The translations under genes and the position numbers were made by a program. From positions 1 to 64,000 of the forward strand of contig NZ_FNCB01000014.1 of the NCBI RefSeq assembly GCF_900100855.1: 64,000 nt of DNA, read 5' to 3'. Source of the stretch: Idiomarina zobellii (GTDB lineage: Bacteria > Pseudomonadota > Gammaproteobacteria > Enterobacterales > Alteromonadaceae). Shown piece after piece: positions 50,491 through 59,078 of the stretch; positions within the stretch are counted from its first letter, which is position 1, and each line of letters begins with the position of its first letter. A model generated the notes under the pieces. It did not search any database and was not told the DNA's origin. It saw nothing but the letters and a program-made list of their open reading frames with translations.

Positions 50491-52034
50491 GCGGACTCCC
50501 CATACAGGTTCCATGGTTTGCTGCGAATTTTCTCTAACCAGCCTCTAAGTTCGTGTTCCAGCGGTCTATCTTCTACTAGCAGTTCGAATTCAGCGGCTAG
50601 CGACGCTCGCATTGCCGCCAACTCTGGCCCGGTTTCACGCAGCTTCCCTGCCATACGTTCGCGCAGAACACTGCCCTGGTAGGACGCTAACAAGGTGGCC
50701 ACTGTCACTTGCTCCGTGAGCTCGAGTACCCGCATACAATCGCGAGCGGCAATGGTTCCCATACTGACTTTATCCTGGTTATGACATTCAGTAGAGCGTG
50801 AAAAAACACTCGCTGGCATAGTCAGCTTCAATGCTTCTGCTGTCCAGGCAGAACAACCAATTTGCACCGCTTTAAAGCCATGGTTAATCGCTTTTCGCTC
50901 GCCTTCAGCCGCCGATAAATTCGATGGCAAGTCATGATTCATTTTCGTATCAAGCAACAACGCCATTTGCCGGTCATGCAAATCGGCCAGATTTGCTATA
51001 GCTGCCTTCATCGAGTCCATGACCATAGCAATGTGGCCGCCGTAGAAGTGGCCTCCATGCAAAACATGTTCGCCAATGCCATCAATAATCGGGTTATCGT
51101 TAGCACTGTTCAGCTCGTTTTCAATGGTGTCTTTGAACCACGGTAAAGCGTCTTTCAACACACCAATGATGTGCGGCGCACAGCGAATGGAGTAGCGATC
51201 CTGCAACCGGGAGGAATTACGCGGATGCTCATGATGATTCAAGTCGTCACGTATCCACTTGGCGACTTGTTGCTGGCCTTTATGCGGTTTAACGGCAAAC
51301 AGCAGTTCGTCAAAATGGTTTGAATTACCTTCTAATGCAATGCTGGCTAACGCAGTAATACGGCTAGACAGGCGCGTTAAATAGTCGGCACGATCCCAGG
51401 CAAGACAAGCCAGTGCGGTCATCACCGCCGTGCCATTCATTATCGCTAAACCTTCTTTGGGGCGCAGCCTATGAAGTTCGACACCCAGAGCCTTGAAGGC
51501 TTCCGCGCTTGTCATAATTTCACCGTTAAAGCGGACATCCCGCTCGCCAATTAAAGCGCCAGCAATATAAGACAGCGGTGTTAAATCACCACTGGCGCCA
51601 ACACTGCCCTCTTTCGGAATTAGTGGCAGCATATTTTCATTCAGCATCAGTACCAAACGTTCTAACAGCGGCCGACTCACTCCTGAATAACCCTGAGTCA
51701 GCGATGCCAGGCGCACCGCCAAAATAGCGCGCGTTTCCTGCTCGTTAAAGTAGTCGCCCAACCCACAGCCGTGGAAGCGTGTTAAATGAATAGGCAGCTC
51801 TGAAACCAGGTTGTCAGGTACAGAAACGGTACAGCTGTCACCATAGCCCGTGGTCACGCCGTAAATCACGCCATCCTGCTCTAACAAGTCATCGAGGAAA
51901 CGAACACCAGCGTCAATTCGGGCAACAAACTCCGGCGCTTTACTCAAGGTTGCTGTCACCTCATTGTTAGCAAGCGCTACAACATCTTCTATGGTGACCG
52001 GCTGTTCGCCAAAACAAACGTTTGATGTCGTCAT
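50487..52034 (-). CDS. Aromatic amino-acid ammonia-lyase (HAL/PAL/TAL family)
   Basis: This 515-residue homotetrameric lyase forms the MIO cofactor from Ala147-Ser148-Gly149 (GSVGASGDLTPLSY), with catalytic Tyr58 in IYGVTTGYG. The substrate-selectivity pair reads Phe87-His88 (LTRFHGCGLG), not the Ser-His of histidine lyases. Together with its place in an aryl-polyene operon and the absence of hutU, this argues for tyrosine or phenylalanine giving (4-hydroxy)cinnamate as the aryl starter. The ATG at 52034 is one base after the acyltransferase stop. Confidence 0.87.
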   Translation of the reverse strand: MTTSNVCFGEQPVTIEDVVALANNEVTATLSKAPEFVARIDAGVRFLDDLLEQDGVIYGVTTGYGDSCTVSVPDNLVSELPIHLTRFHGCGLGDYFNEQETRAILAVRLASLTQGYSGVSRPLLERLVLMLNENMLPLIPKEGSVGASGDLTPLSYIAGALIGERDVRFNGEIMTSAEAFKALGVELHRLRPKEGLAIMNGTAVMTALACLAWDRADYLTRLSSRITALASIALEGNSNHFDELLFAVKPHKGQQQVAKWIRDDLNHHEHPRNSSRLQDRYSIRCAPHIIGVLKDALPWFKDTIENELNSANDNPIIDGIGEHVLHGGHFYGGHIAMVMDSMKAAIANLADLHDRQMALLLDTKMNHDLPSNLSAAEGERKAINHGFKAVQIGCSAWTAEALKLTMPASVFSRSTECHNQDKVSMGTIAARDCMRVLELTEQVTVATLLASYQGSVLRERMAGKLRETGPELAAMRASLAAEFELLVEDRPLEHELRGWLEKIRSKPWNLYGESA

Positions 52035-52035
52035 A

Positions 52036-52980
52036 CTACTGACTGTCCTTATGCCAAAAATCAAAAAAATTAAACCACTGGTATGGGTAGCGAATAGCGA
52101 GCTGCTCTAATTGCTCGGCGTATTGCTTCAGCACCGGCTGTAATGCCTCTTGCCGACGCTTTCGCGGAAGCTTTAACTGCTCACAAGCGAAATTTAAATA
52201 CAGATCGTAGTTACCGTCTTCCGGGTTCTTCAAACAGAATAAAAAGTACACAGGGCATTCTAGCACGCTCGCGAGTATCCACGGCCCCAAAGCAAATGGC
52301 GCTGGCTGCCCCAAAAACTCATGAGTGACTGACTGCCTTGGTGCTGTTACCGACGTTCTGTCGCCGACAATAACGACATACTCGCCATTATCAATGCGCT
52401 CTTTAAGCATAATGGCCAGCCCCATATCAATGTCAGTCACTTGAATAAGGTCTATATCGGCCTTCGGATTAACAGCTTTTAAAGCCTTGTTGAACGACTG
52501 GGCATGTTGGGTGAACACCAGCACATTCAACCGTCGACTGTACTTCTTACCCGCCATTGCTCTGGCCACCTCGAGATTCCCCAGGTGGCTGCCAATAAGC
52601 AGCCCGCCTTCGGGTCGCTTTTCCAGTTCAGAGAATTGCGTATCGCCACAGTTGCGGACGGCATATTTTGGAGATTTGCCTACCCAGGCATCAATCTTTT
52701 CCAGGGCATGCAAACCAAACTGCCAGAAATGATACCAGCTTTTCCGCCAACCGGGCGGCTGGGTAAACGGGCTCTTGCCCCCCGCAAATTCATGGACTCG
52801 CTTTAAAAACTGACAGGACGCTCGCCGCGACGCTTTGCCCGTTAAAAAGAAATAGGTAATAACAGGTGCCAACACCAAACGCATCAGCCAATGTCCACCG
52901 TACTGGTAGGCTCTTAGGACAAAAAGAATACCCCAATAGCTGCCACGCTCTTCGGTTTTTGCCCAATGCTGCTCTGCCAT
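52036..52980 (-). CDS. Lysophospholipid-type acyltransferase (LpxL-like)
   Basis: This 314-residue inner-membrane acyltransferase has an N-terminal hydrophobic segment, the HX4E motif in GSHLGNLEVARA and the segment VIVGDRTSV of the LpxL/HtrB family. In E. coli APE clusters, from memory, a GT2 domain and an LPLAT domain are fused in ApeJ; here they are separate adjacent genes. It likely attaches the polyene acyl chain to a lipid anchor. Confidence 0.83.
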   Translation of the reverse strand: MAEQHWAKTEERGSYWGILFVLRAYQYGGHWLMRLVLAPVITYFFLTGKASRRASCQFLKRVHEFAGGKSPFTQPPGWRKSWYHFWQFGLHALEKIDAWVGKSPKYAVRNCGDTQFSELEKRPEGGLLIGSHLGNLEVARAMAGKKYSRRLNVLVFTQHAQSFNKALKAVNPKADIDLIQVTDIDMGLAIMLKERIDNGEYVVIVGDRTSVTAPRQSVTHEFLGQPAPFALGPWILASVLECPVYFLFCLKNPEDGNYDLYLNFACEQLKLPRKRRQEALQPVLKQYAEQLEQLAIRYPYQWFNFFDFWHKDSQ

Positions 52981-52983
52981 AAT

Positions 52984-53730
52984 CTAGCTCTTAAACCTTC
53001 TGGCCAATAGCATCGGCGCTCTTGGCAGCATCCCGAAAAACAACCGGGTGTGTAGCCAGGATATTTTCACATTGTCTTTAAATGCTCGGAAATGTGACTG
53101 CCCCTGCTCCGGGTAAATAACCTTAGTGGGGATAAACAAAACGGGTACTCCCCGCCAATACAGCCTAACCATAATTTCGATGTCGAAGTCCATTCGCGTG
53201 CCAATGTTGACCTTATCCATAAGTTCAGTGGTAGCCGCTAACGGGTACACTCGAAATCCGCACATGGTGTCTTTCACTGACATAGAGAGTGTTTCAATAT
53301 GCACCCAAAAATGCGTAATCTTTCGGCCAATTCGACGGGCGGTTGGCATGGAATCATCATACTGCGGATGTCCGCTTATTAACGCCTCTGGCCGCTGTTT
53401 AGCGAGTTCTAAAAATTGAGGAATATCAGCGCTGTCGTGCTGACCGTCAGCGTCAATTTGCAGCGCATGAGTATACCCTTGTTCTGAAGCGACCCTGAAA
53501 CCCTCCAGGCAAGCACCGCCTTTACCACTGTTCTCAGGAAGCGTATGCAGCAACACCTCGGATGCAAAACGCTCAGCCAGCTGAAACAGTACTTTTTTTG
53601 TCTCTTCGTTAGAGCCATCATCAACAATAATAATGGGCACCGCATAGCTCAACAGCTTCTCCACCGTTGCTTCGATAGTGCGGTGGTGATTATAAATTGG
53701 AACGAGAAAGCAAAACTTCGGCTCAGACAT
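52984..53730 (-). CDS. Family-2 glycosyltransferase of the APE cluster
   Basis: This 248-residue GT-A enzyme has IIVDDGSNEE at about residue 35, ENSGKGGA and LQIDADGQHD for nucleotide-sugar and metal binding, resembling dolichyl-phosphate mannosyltransferase-like GT2. It has no clear transmembrane helices. It probably modifies the lipid anchor of the aryl polyene. The ATG at 53730 is preferred to a GTG three codons upstream. It lies three bases before the acyltransferase gene. Confidence 0.85.
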   Translation of the reverse strand: MSEPKFCFLVPIYNHHRTIEATVEKLLSYAVPIIIVDDGSNEETKKVLFQLAERFASEVLLHTLPENSGKGGACLEGFRVASEQGYTHALQIDADGQHDSADIPQFLELAKQRPEALISGHPQYDDSMPTARRIGRKITHFWVHIETLSMSVKDTMCGFRVYPLAATTELMDKVNIGTRMDFDIEIMVRLYWRGVPVLFIPTKVIYPEQGQSHFRAFKDNVKISWLHTRLFFGMLPRAPMLLARRFKS

Positions 53731-53739
53731 AACAGTCAC

Positions 53740-54102
53740 TTAAAACACCAAACGACCGGACGATAACGCCGTGTCGCCTTTTTTATAGTTAAACGTAATG
53801 CAGTCTTTTCGTTTACGCTGTATCACCAAGTCAACGTCGGCACCGGGTAAAATCATATCGTTGAACTTTAACACCTCAACCCGCTGAATGCTGACCGGTG
53901 TAGACCAGTGCTGCGATGCCAGCTGAACCACCCAGTCAAGCTGTGTAACGCCCGGAAGAATGGGCGCCGATGGAAAGTGCCCCTGCAAATAGATACAGTC
54001 TTCACTCAACCGAAAACTGCCGACTATTTCAGCGTTATCAGCATCGTTCACTCGCTCGCTCAAGGATGAAAATTCCGGTAGCTGCGTTTTCATTTCAGTC
54101 AT
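53740..54102 (-). CDS. apeI: APE dehydratase (ApeI-like, FabA/FabZ type)
   Basis: This 120-residue hotdog protein has the active-site motif GHFPSAPILPGVTQLDW, with the catalytic His and the helix-capping Pro-Gly as in FabZ. It probably forms the working dehydratase together with ApeP. It overlaps the ligase gene by eight bases; an alternative ATG three codons in (54093) would avoid this. Confidence 0.86.
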   Translation of the reverse strand: MTEMKTQLPEFSSLSERVNDADNAEIVGSFRLSEDCIYLQGHFPSAPILPGVTQLDWVVQLASQHWSTPVSIQRVEVLKFNDMILPGADVDLVIQRKRKDCITFNYKKGDTALSSGRLVF

Positions 54103-55465
54103 TCCTTGTTACGTCGGTAAAGAGGTTTTGCAGTGCGGCCTGAGTGACTTTTCCGGCATCGTTAATTGGGAGCGCAGAAACATAGCGAAACCGTTTGGGG
54201 ACCACGACTTTTTCAAAGCGTTGTTGCAAATGATGCCTTAATGCCTGACGCACAGCAAAGCGTCCCTCGCTTTCCAGCGCCTTTCTGCCAGAGTCCGTCA
54301 GTATTATCACCAAGCCAATTTCATTGCGTTTACCTTCCAGCAAACAAGCCTTTACCTGACTTACCCAGTCTTGTTGGAGGGTGAAGCGCTCAACTTCATT
54401 TAAAGACACACGTTTCTCAGCAATTTTTACCACGGTGTCTTTTCTGCCTAACAAATGAAAGCGACCCTGTTGCTCGATTTTTATCTGATCTTCAGAGATA
54501 AATTCATCCTCTGGGTTCGCCAGATGAGGTGATGTCACAGCCAAAACGCCGTGCTCGGTGGCCCGGACTTTAACACCAACAAGCGGGGTAAATGCCTCGC
54601 CGCCGTTGTTACGCTGACGCCAGGCAATACCGCCGGTTTCGGTACTGCCATAAACCTCAATAGGAACAACTAAATCATGCTTTTTAAAATCGATGGGGAC
54701 CTGTTCCGGTAGCGGCCCGCCCGATGAGAAAATGGCCTTTAACGCCTCATTCCGGGCACTCAGCTCGTCCAGATTATCAAGACGTTGTAAGTGTGCAGGG
54801 CTACCGACCAATACATGACGCTGACCGTCATCCGCTAGCACTTCGGCAAGCTGCTCCGGATACTCAATTAACTGTGTGTTCACGACCCGACCACTGGCTA
54901 ACGGCCACAATACCGTAAACAACAAACCATAAATATGTTGATGGGTGACGGTTGAAACTATACGGCTACCCGCTATCAACTCGCCAAAGGTCGCTTCCAA
55001 CGTCTCAACTTCATTGAGCAGCTGACGAATTGTTTTGATGACCGGTTTGGGCTTACCGCTACTGCCTGATGTGAAAAACGTTAACTGACTGTCTAACGAG
55101 CCGCTCAACGTCTGAAGCTGTTGCTGCTCACTAAGGTCTGGTAACTTTGACGGCACCCTCACATCATAACTTTGGCTTAGTTCAGCCAGGGTTACTGGTT
55201 TATCGTTCGAGGGTAATACGATATCGCGGCCAAGGCTTAAGAACGCAAAGAACCAAACACTAAACTCGTAGAGATCGCTGCGGTACAAAAGTACTCTGCC
55301 AGAGTGGTCGTCCAGCCATTGAGCGGCGCCGCGCACATCATTAAGCCATTGCTGAGCGCAAACGACACCTTGCGGTGTTTGCATACAAGGCGCATTTAAT
55401 GCCTGCCAGGACAGCTCCCAGCAGTTAGTGTTTGTCTTTAACAACACGACGAACACTCCATTCAA
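54095..55465 (-). CDS. apeH: AMP-forming aryl/acyl ligase (ApeH-like)
   Basis: This 456-residue ANL-family adenylating enzyme has the P-loop FFTSGSSGKPK (about 129-139), YGSTETGG, the hinge GRKDTVVKI and the C-terminal Lys in NDAGKVTQ. It probably activates the (4-hydroxy)cinnamate starter and loads it on an acyl carrier protein. The ATG at 55465 overlaps the membrane-protein gene by 41 bases. A GTG or TTG near 55447-55444 could be the real start. Confidence 0.87.
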   Translation of the reverse strand: MNGVFVVLLKTNTNCWELSWQALNAPCMQTPQGVVCAQQWLNDVRGAAQWLDDHSGRVLLYRSDLYEFSVWFFAFLSLGRDIVLPSNDKPVTLAELSQSYDVRVPSKLPDLSEQQQLQTLSGSLDSQLTFFTSGSSGKPKPVIKTIRQLLNEVETLEATFGELIAGSRIVSTVTHQHIYGLLFTVLWPLASGRVVNTQLIEYPEQLAEVLADDGQRHVLVGSPAHLQRLDNLDELSARNEALKAIFSSGGPLPEQVPIDFKKHDLVVPIEVYGSTETGGIAWRQRNNGGEAFTPLVGVKVRATEHGVLAVTSPHLANPEDEFISEDQIKIEQQGRFHLLGRKDTVVKIAEKRVSLNEVERFTLQQDWVSQVKACLLEGKRNEIGLVIILTDSGRKALESEGRFAVRQALRHHLQQRFEKVVVPKRFRYVSALPINDAGKVTQAALQNLFTDVTRND

Positions 55466-55973
55466 TAATAAACAATAAGCCCATCAGCACGTAGGCGATA
55501 AATCCGTTATAAAGAGTCCAGATGTCCATATCGCCATAGAGCACCGTGGCCAGTGAAACGGCACCATTCACCAGAAAAAAGCCCACCCAGACCCAAGTGA
55601 CCTTTTCGGTGTAAGCAACGGCTTTTTCCGATAACTCCCCTTCCATTAAGCGAGCCAGGCGAGTGATGACGGCAGGCTTGAACCATAAAGACAGTAAAAA
55701 GACAGTCAGCATTGCTGCGTTCATCCAAACAGGGTAAAGCAATACACTGGTAAGCTGGTCAGTAAACAAGAAGGTGATAGCGACCACAATAAGAACGACT
55801 GCTGACACCCAGCTCCTGGGGTTTTTTATACCTTGAATTGCCACTTGTGACACAAGTACGGCAAGCAGGATTAATAGCAGCCCGTCAGTTAATCCTTGCT
55901 GCGCTAACCACCAGACTAAAAGTGGGTAGGCAATCAGCACTATACTGATTAACGTGCGCAGCAAGAGTTTCAT
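55425..55973 (-). CDS. apeG: APE cluster membrane protein (ApeG-like, COG4648)
   Basis: This 182-residue protein has about six hydrophobic segments and a cytosolic loop rich in charged residues near LARLMEGELSEKAVAYTEKV. This COG4648 family is restricted mainly to aryl-polyene clusters and its function is not established. It overlaps the carrier-protein gene by one base and the ligase gene by 41. Confidence 0.8.
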   Translation of the reverse strand: MKLLLRTLISIVLIAYPLLVWWLAQQGLTDGLLLILLAVLVSQVAIQGIKNPRSWVSAVVLIVVAITFLFTDQLTSVLLYPVWMNAAMLTVFLLSLWFKPAVITRLARLMEGELSEKAVAYTEKVTWVWVGFFLVNGAVSLATVLYGDMDIWTLYNGFIAYVLMGLLFIIEWSVRRVVKDKH

Positions 55974-56224
55974 TATTCGCCGTGAACAAGCTTATAAACT
56001 TCGTTGACAACGTCATCTACTGTGCGGACGGCTTTGAAAGCATCGGGGCTAATTTTCTTACCCGTAATTTCGCGTAGCTTAACGACCAGGTCTACCGCAT
56101 CAATCGAGTCCAAATCTAAATCTTCATATAAGTTGGCTTCTAATGCGATTTCATCCGACTCAATCTCGAAGTCCTCTTCAAGAATCTGGGTGAGTCTAGC
56201 GTATACTTCGTCTTTCGTTTTCAT
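55973..56224 (-). CDS. apeF: Acyl carrier protein (ApeF-like)
   Basis: This 83-residue acidic carrier has the phosphopantetheine attachment Ser40 in EDLDLDSIDAVDL. The ATG at 56224 is favoured by GAGGG just upstream. The first possible ATG at 56239 overlaps the previous stop (TAATG) and adds five residues. It is one of two tandem carriers. The divergent phosphopantetheinyl transferase at 58034 would activate both. Confidence 0.9.
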   Translation of the reverse strand: MKTKDEVYARLTQILEEDFEIESDEIALEANLYEDLDLDSIDAVDLVVKLREITGKKISPDAFKAVRTVDDVVNEVYKLVHGE

Positions 56225-56238
56225 CTTTCCCTCGTTCA

Positions 56239-56508
56239 TTAACCGCGATTTGCCGCAACAAAGTCAGCTATGGTATCCACGCTATAAAAGTGCTTTTTTG
56301 TCTCCGCCGAATTCGCATCCAGCTTTACATCAAACTGTTTCTTAATGGCTAACCCCAACTCTAATGCGTCAATAGAGTCCAGGTTTAAGCCATCGTCATC
56401 GTCGCCAAATAGTGCTGCTGAGTCGTTAATATCGGATACTTCTACATCTTCAAGATCCAACGACTCGATAATCAACTGCTTGATCTCTGTTTTCAGACTG
56501 TCTGTCAT
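56239..56508 (-). CDS. apeE: Acyl carrier protein (ApeE-like)
   Basis: This 89-residue acyl carrier protein has its modified serine at Ser45 in GLNLDSIDALELG, preceded by the acidic loop FGDDDD. The ATG at 56508 has AAAGGTG seven bases upstream. Its first 59 bases overlap the 3' end of the acyltransferase gene in another frame, an unusually long overlap. Confidence 0.9.
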   Translation of the reverse strand: MTDSLKTEIKQLIIESLDLEDVEVSDINDSAALFGDDDDGLNLDSIDALELGLAIKKQFDVKLDANSAETKKHFYSVDTIADFVAANRG

Positions 56509-57286
56509 CTTGTAACACCTTTTCATAAAAATTCTGCAAGTCACGCGTTAAGTGGCGTGCGGCAATACTCAGTTTTTCTTCATCGCGATACGCTTGGGTA
56601 TCAATTTCTTTTAAATAATGAACAGAAAGTGTTGGTTTTTCTTTAGGCGCCTGATACCACATTTCATTTTTAATCAGTGTGACTGGCGAGCAGTCAACCC
56701 AAAGCGCCGTCACCTTCGCTTTTGTGCGCAACGCTAAATGCGCTGCCCCCCGCTGAAACCGAATCTTCTCACCGGGCGTTGTACGTGTGCCTTCCGGGAA
56801 TATAATTAGGTTACAGCCTTGCTCGAGCGACTCCTGACAGTCCTTCACCAGTTCATCCGGGTCTTCATTACTCAAGTAACCGGTCGACTTTATCACCCCC
56901 TTCATAAAAGGGTTTTTCCATAAATGTGACTTAACGACACAATCTGGGTTGGGCACAAAGGAAATAAGCGCCACTACGTCAATAAGGCAAGGGTGGTTCG
57001 CAATAATAACCTGCCCTTTCACCTGTTTAAGTTGCTCTACCGCTTTGAAGTCGAAGTTGAACACACCCGTCCACTTCATGACACCAATAAACCAGCGAAA
57101 CGTTAGTTGCACCAAACGTCTTGCCCGCGCCTGACGCAATTCCTCGTTGCCTGCTGAAATGAGCTTCAGTGCCGGCAGCGCCGTAAGTGATAAAATGACT
57201 CCGCCAATACCAAATATGGCAAAGCACAACCCCGTCGCTAAACGGCGCCAGGTTCTGTTAATAAACTTCCAGAGCCTAACTAACAT
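56450..57286 (-). CDS. apeD: PlsC-type acyltransferase (ApeD-like)
   Basis: This 278-residue 1-acylglycerol-3-phosphate-acyltransferase-like protein has an N-terminal membrane segment (about 20-45) and the LPLAT motifs NHPCLIDVVA (HX4D) and IIFPEGTRTTPGE. The ATG at 57286, with GGAG five bases upstream, shares 11 bases with the upstream gene; an earlier ATG at 57310 would overlap by 35. Its C-terminus runs 59 bases into apeE. Confidence 0.85.
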   Translation of the reverse strand: MLVRLWKFINRTWRRLATGLCFAIFGIGGVILSLTALPALKLISAGNEELRQARARRLVQLTFRWFIGVMKWTGVFNFDFKAVEQLKQVKGQVIIANHPCLIDVVALISFVPNPDCVVKSHLWKNPFMKGVIKSTGYLSNEDPDELVKDCQESLEQGCNLIIFPEGTRTTPGEKIRFQRGAAHLALRTKAKVTALWVDCSPVTLIKNEMWYQAPKEKPTLSVHYLKEIDTQAYRDEEKLSIAARHLTRDLQNFYEKVLQDDRQSENRDQAVDYRVVGS

Positions 57287-57953
57287 GCCAACTCCAGCTG
57301 TTTGCGCCATAGTTTACTACTAAGCGTTGCTTGCCTTGTTCCAGACAATGTTGAAGCTTTTCAGCAACGTCGTAAGCGTCGTAATGTTCAGCAGACTCAC
57401 GAGACTGATCCAAAATCACTTCGCGACCGTTTTCTCTATCGAGCAAAACCGCCTGAGCGAACGCATGAATAGGCGAGTTTTGCTGTTTTCTATACACTTC
57501 AGGCGGTGTTTCGTCAGCGACGACCAACAACACTCTTTCAAACTCATTTGATACTTGTGCAATTGCTTCCAGCCAACCCAGCGGATACGTCTCTTCCCCG
57601 CCAGATATCGTTGTCATTGCCTGCTGATTATCGACAGCCATACTATACTGACCCAAAACAGCATTATTCACAGAAAGCCCGAATTGAGTCGGCGATAACA
57701 CTTCCCCCTGGACTAATGTTCTTAGCAGCTTCTCTGTGCGTTGTAAGTCGCCATGACGTGTCGCCAAAACGACAGGTGTGTTATGTACACCTTTCTCCCG
57801 CTCCGCAAGCTCCATTATGGCTGTTACAATTAGTTTTGAATAAGAGCTCAAACGACGTCGCATTGATGCCGGAACCTGTTTTAAACGGTCACGACATTCA
57901 CTGGTAACTAGGGTACTATCAGCGACAAAGACTTTCGCTTGAGAAGCTCTCAT
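57276..57953 (-). CDS. apeC: Ketosynthase-like chain-length factor (ApeC-like)
   Basis: This 225-residue protein matches the beta-ketoacyl-synthase-like N-terminal family (PF13723), about half the length of a ketosynthase. It lacks the Cys-His-His triad; the nucleophile position is in AVDNQQAMTTISGGEETY. In APE systems ApeC forms a heterodimer with the ketosynthase ApeO and sets chain length. It is the first gene of the operon, and its promoter lies in the 80-base gap shared with the divergent phosphopantetheinyl transferase. Confidence 0.83.
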   Translation of the reverse strand: MRASQAKVFVADSTLVTSECRDRLKQVPASMRRRLSSYSKLIVTAIMELAEREKGVHNTPVVLATRHGDLQRTEKLLRTLVQGEVLSPTQFGLSVNNAVLGQYSMAVDNQQAMTTISGGEETYPLGWLEAIAQVSNEFERVLLVVADETPPEVYRKQQNSPIHAFAQAVLLDRENGREVILDQSRESAEHYDAYDVAEKLQHCLEQGKQRLVVNYGANSWSWHVS

Positions 57954-58033
57954 AATGTATTTGTTCAGGTACTCAAAAAAGATGCGGAATAGTACAGAAT
58001 TTAGCGTCGATTTTCAAAAATATAACATCGTCT

Positions 58034-58561
58034 ATGGTTATCGGATATAGGCTACTCCCTTATGGGTTAAGCCGCAAAGAAACGTCCTTAGAAGCAGGAA
58101 AACTGTTAAAACAATTAGTTGCACAAGAAACCGGCGTGTCCTTAGCTGATGTTTCTCTTCAAAAAAACGACAATGGCGCCCCTCAGCTGTCCGTTTCAGG
58201 CACTAATGTTTATTGCTCTATTAGCCATAAAAAAAATTTTGTCGTTGCCGCATACTCCGCCGAGTCTCCCATAGGCGTTGATGTCGAGAACCTAGAGTCA
58301 AACAAAGATTACAGCCGCATACGCGAGCACTACGCAGACGGCTTTTTGAAGGGAGTAACAACAAAAGAGGATTTCTTTTACCGTTGGACGCTTGCGGAGG
58401 CCTACGCAAAGGCGTCGGGCCGGCCGTTATTAGAAGTCTTAGCGCAACCGTTCGAACCTACCGAGAACCTGCATTACACAACGATAAGCAACTTTTTAGT
58501 CTGCACCTACGTAGACTCTAATAAGGATAAATTTCAACGACCTAAAGTCATTCTGTTATAG
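58034..58561 (+). CDS. 4'-phosphopantetheinyl transferase (Sfp type)
   Basis: This 175-residue transferase has GVDVENLE (Asp83 and Glu85 for Mg binding) and FYRWTLAEAYAKASG (Trp118, Glu122, Lys126), the two family signatures; SISHKKNFV binds CoA. It is a short Sfp-type enzyme that converts apo-acyl carriers to holo form. Being divergent from the APE operon, it is the likely activator of ApeE and ApeF. There is no clear Shine-Dalgarno before the ATG. Confidence 0.92.
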   Translation: MVIGYRLLPYGLSRKETSLEAGKLLKQLVAQETGVSLADVSLQKNDNGAPQLSVSGTNVYCSISHKKNFVVAAYSAESPIGVDVENLESNKDYSRIREHYADGFLKGVTTKEDFFYRWTLAEAYAKASGRPLLEVLAQPFEPTENLHYTTISNFLVCTYVDSNKDKFQRPKVILL

Positions 58562-58622
58562 AGTGGTCGTTATTTTTCTTTGCTCTACACTTAAATAAAA
58601 CACTAAAAAAGACGAGCTCACT

Positions 58623-59078
58623 ATGAACACAGCCAAAAACAAACTGATATACACTCTCGGGTTTCTCGGGCTCATTCCTTTTATCGTTAGCTCGCTGGCT
58701 GAGCTTATGCAGGTTGAGTCTTTGTTTGGCATTCAACCACTTGATCTACTCATTACCTACGGTGCGATTATTCTGACGTTTCTCGGTGGTGTGCTGTGGG
58801 GCCGAGCGCTGCACAGAGCAGAGAGCGAACCCACTAATGCGCTACTGGTTCTAAGCAATGCTTTTGCCATACTTGCCTGGCTAACCCTATTACTGGACTC
58901 ATCTGCTTGGTCACTAGGTCTTCAAATGGCCGGATTTGCGACCTTGCTTTTCTTCGAGCAGAAGCTGGCGAGAAGCTCAGCCATGACCTCTTACATGGGT
59001 TATTACCGCATTCGCTTAATACTAACGTCAGCGGTAATAGTCTGTGAGCTGTTAGTTTTCTGGAATCATATTCTTTAA
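58623..59078 (+). CDS. DUF3429 membrane protein
   Basis: This 151-residue inner-membrane protein has about five hydrophobic helices and the DUF3429 signature YGAIILTFLGGVLWG near residue 50; SYMGYYRIRLILT is also conserved. Function unknown. GACGAG lies before the ATG. Its 3' end overlaps the convergent glycosyltransferase fusion by four bases. Confidence 0.85.
   Translation: MNTAKNKLIYTLGFLGLIPFIVSSLAELMQVESLFGIQPLDLLITYGAIILTFLGGVLWGRALHRAESEPTNALLVLSNAFAILAWLTLLLDSSAWSLGLQMAGFATLLFFEQKLARSSAMTSYMGYYRIRLILTSAVIVCELLVFWNHIL

Noticed and set aside
50487-52034. Histidine ammonia-lyase HutH of histidine catabolism
   Set aside because: No other hut genes are nearby, the gene is embedded in the aryl-polyene operon, and the selectivity pair is Phe-His.
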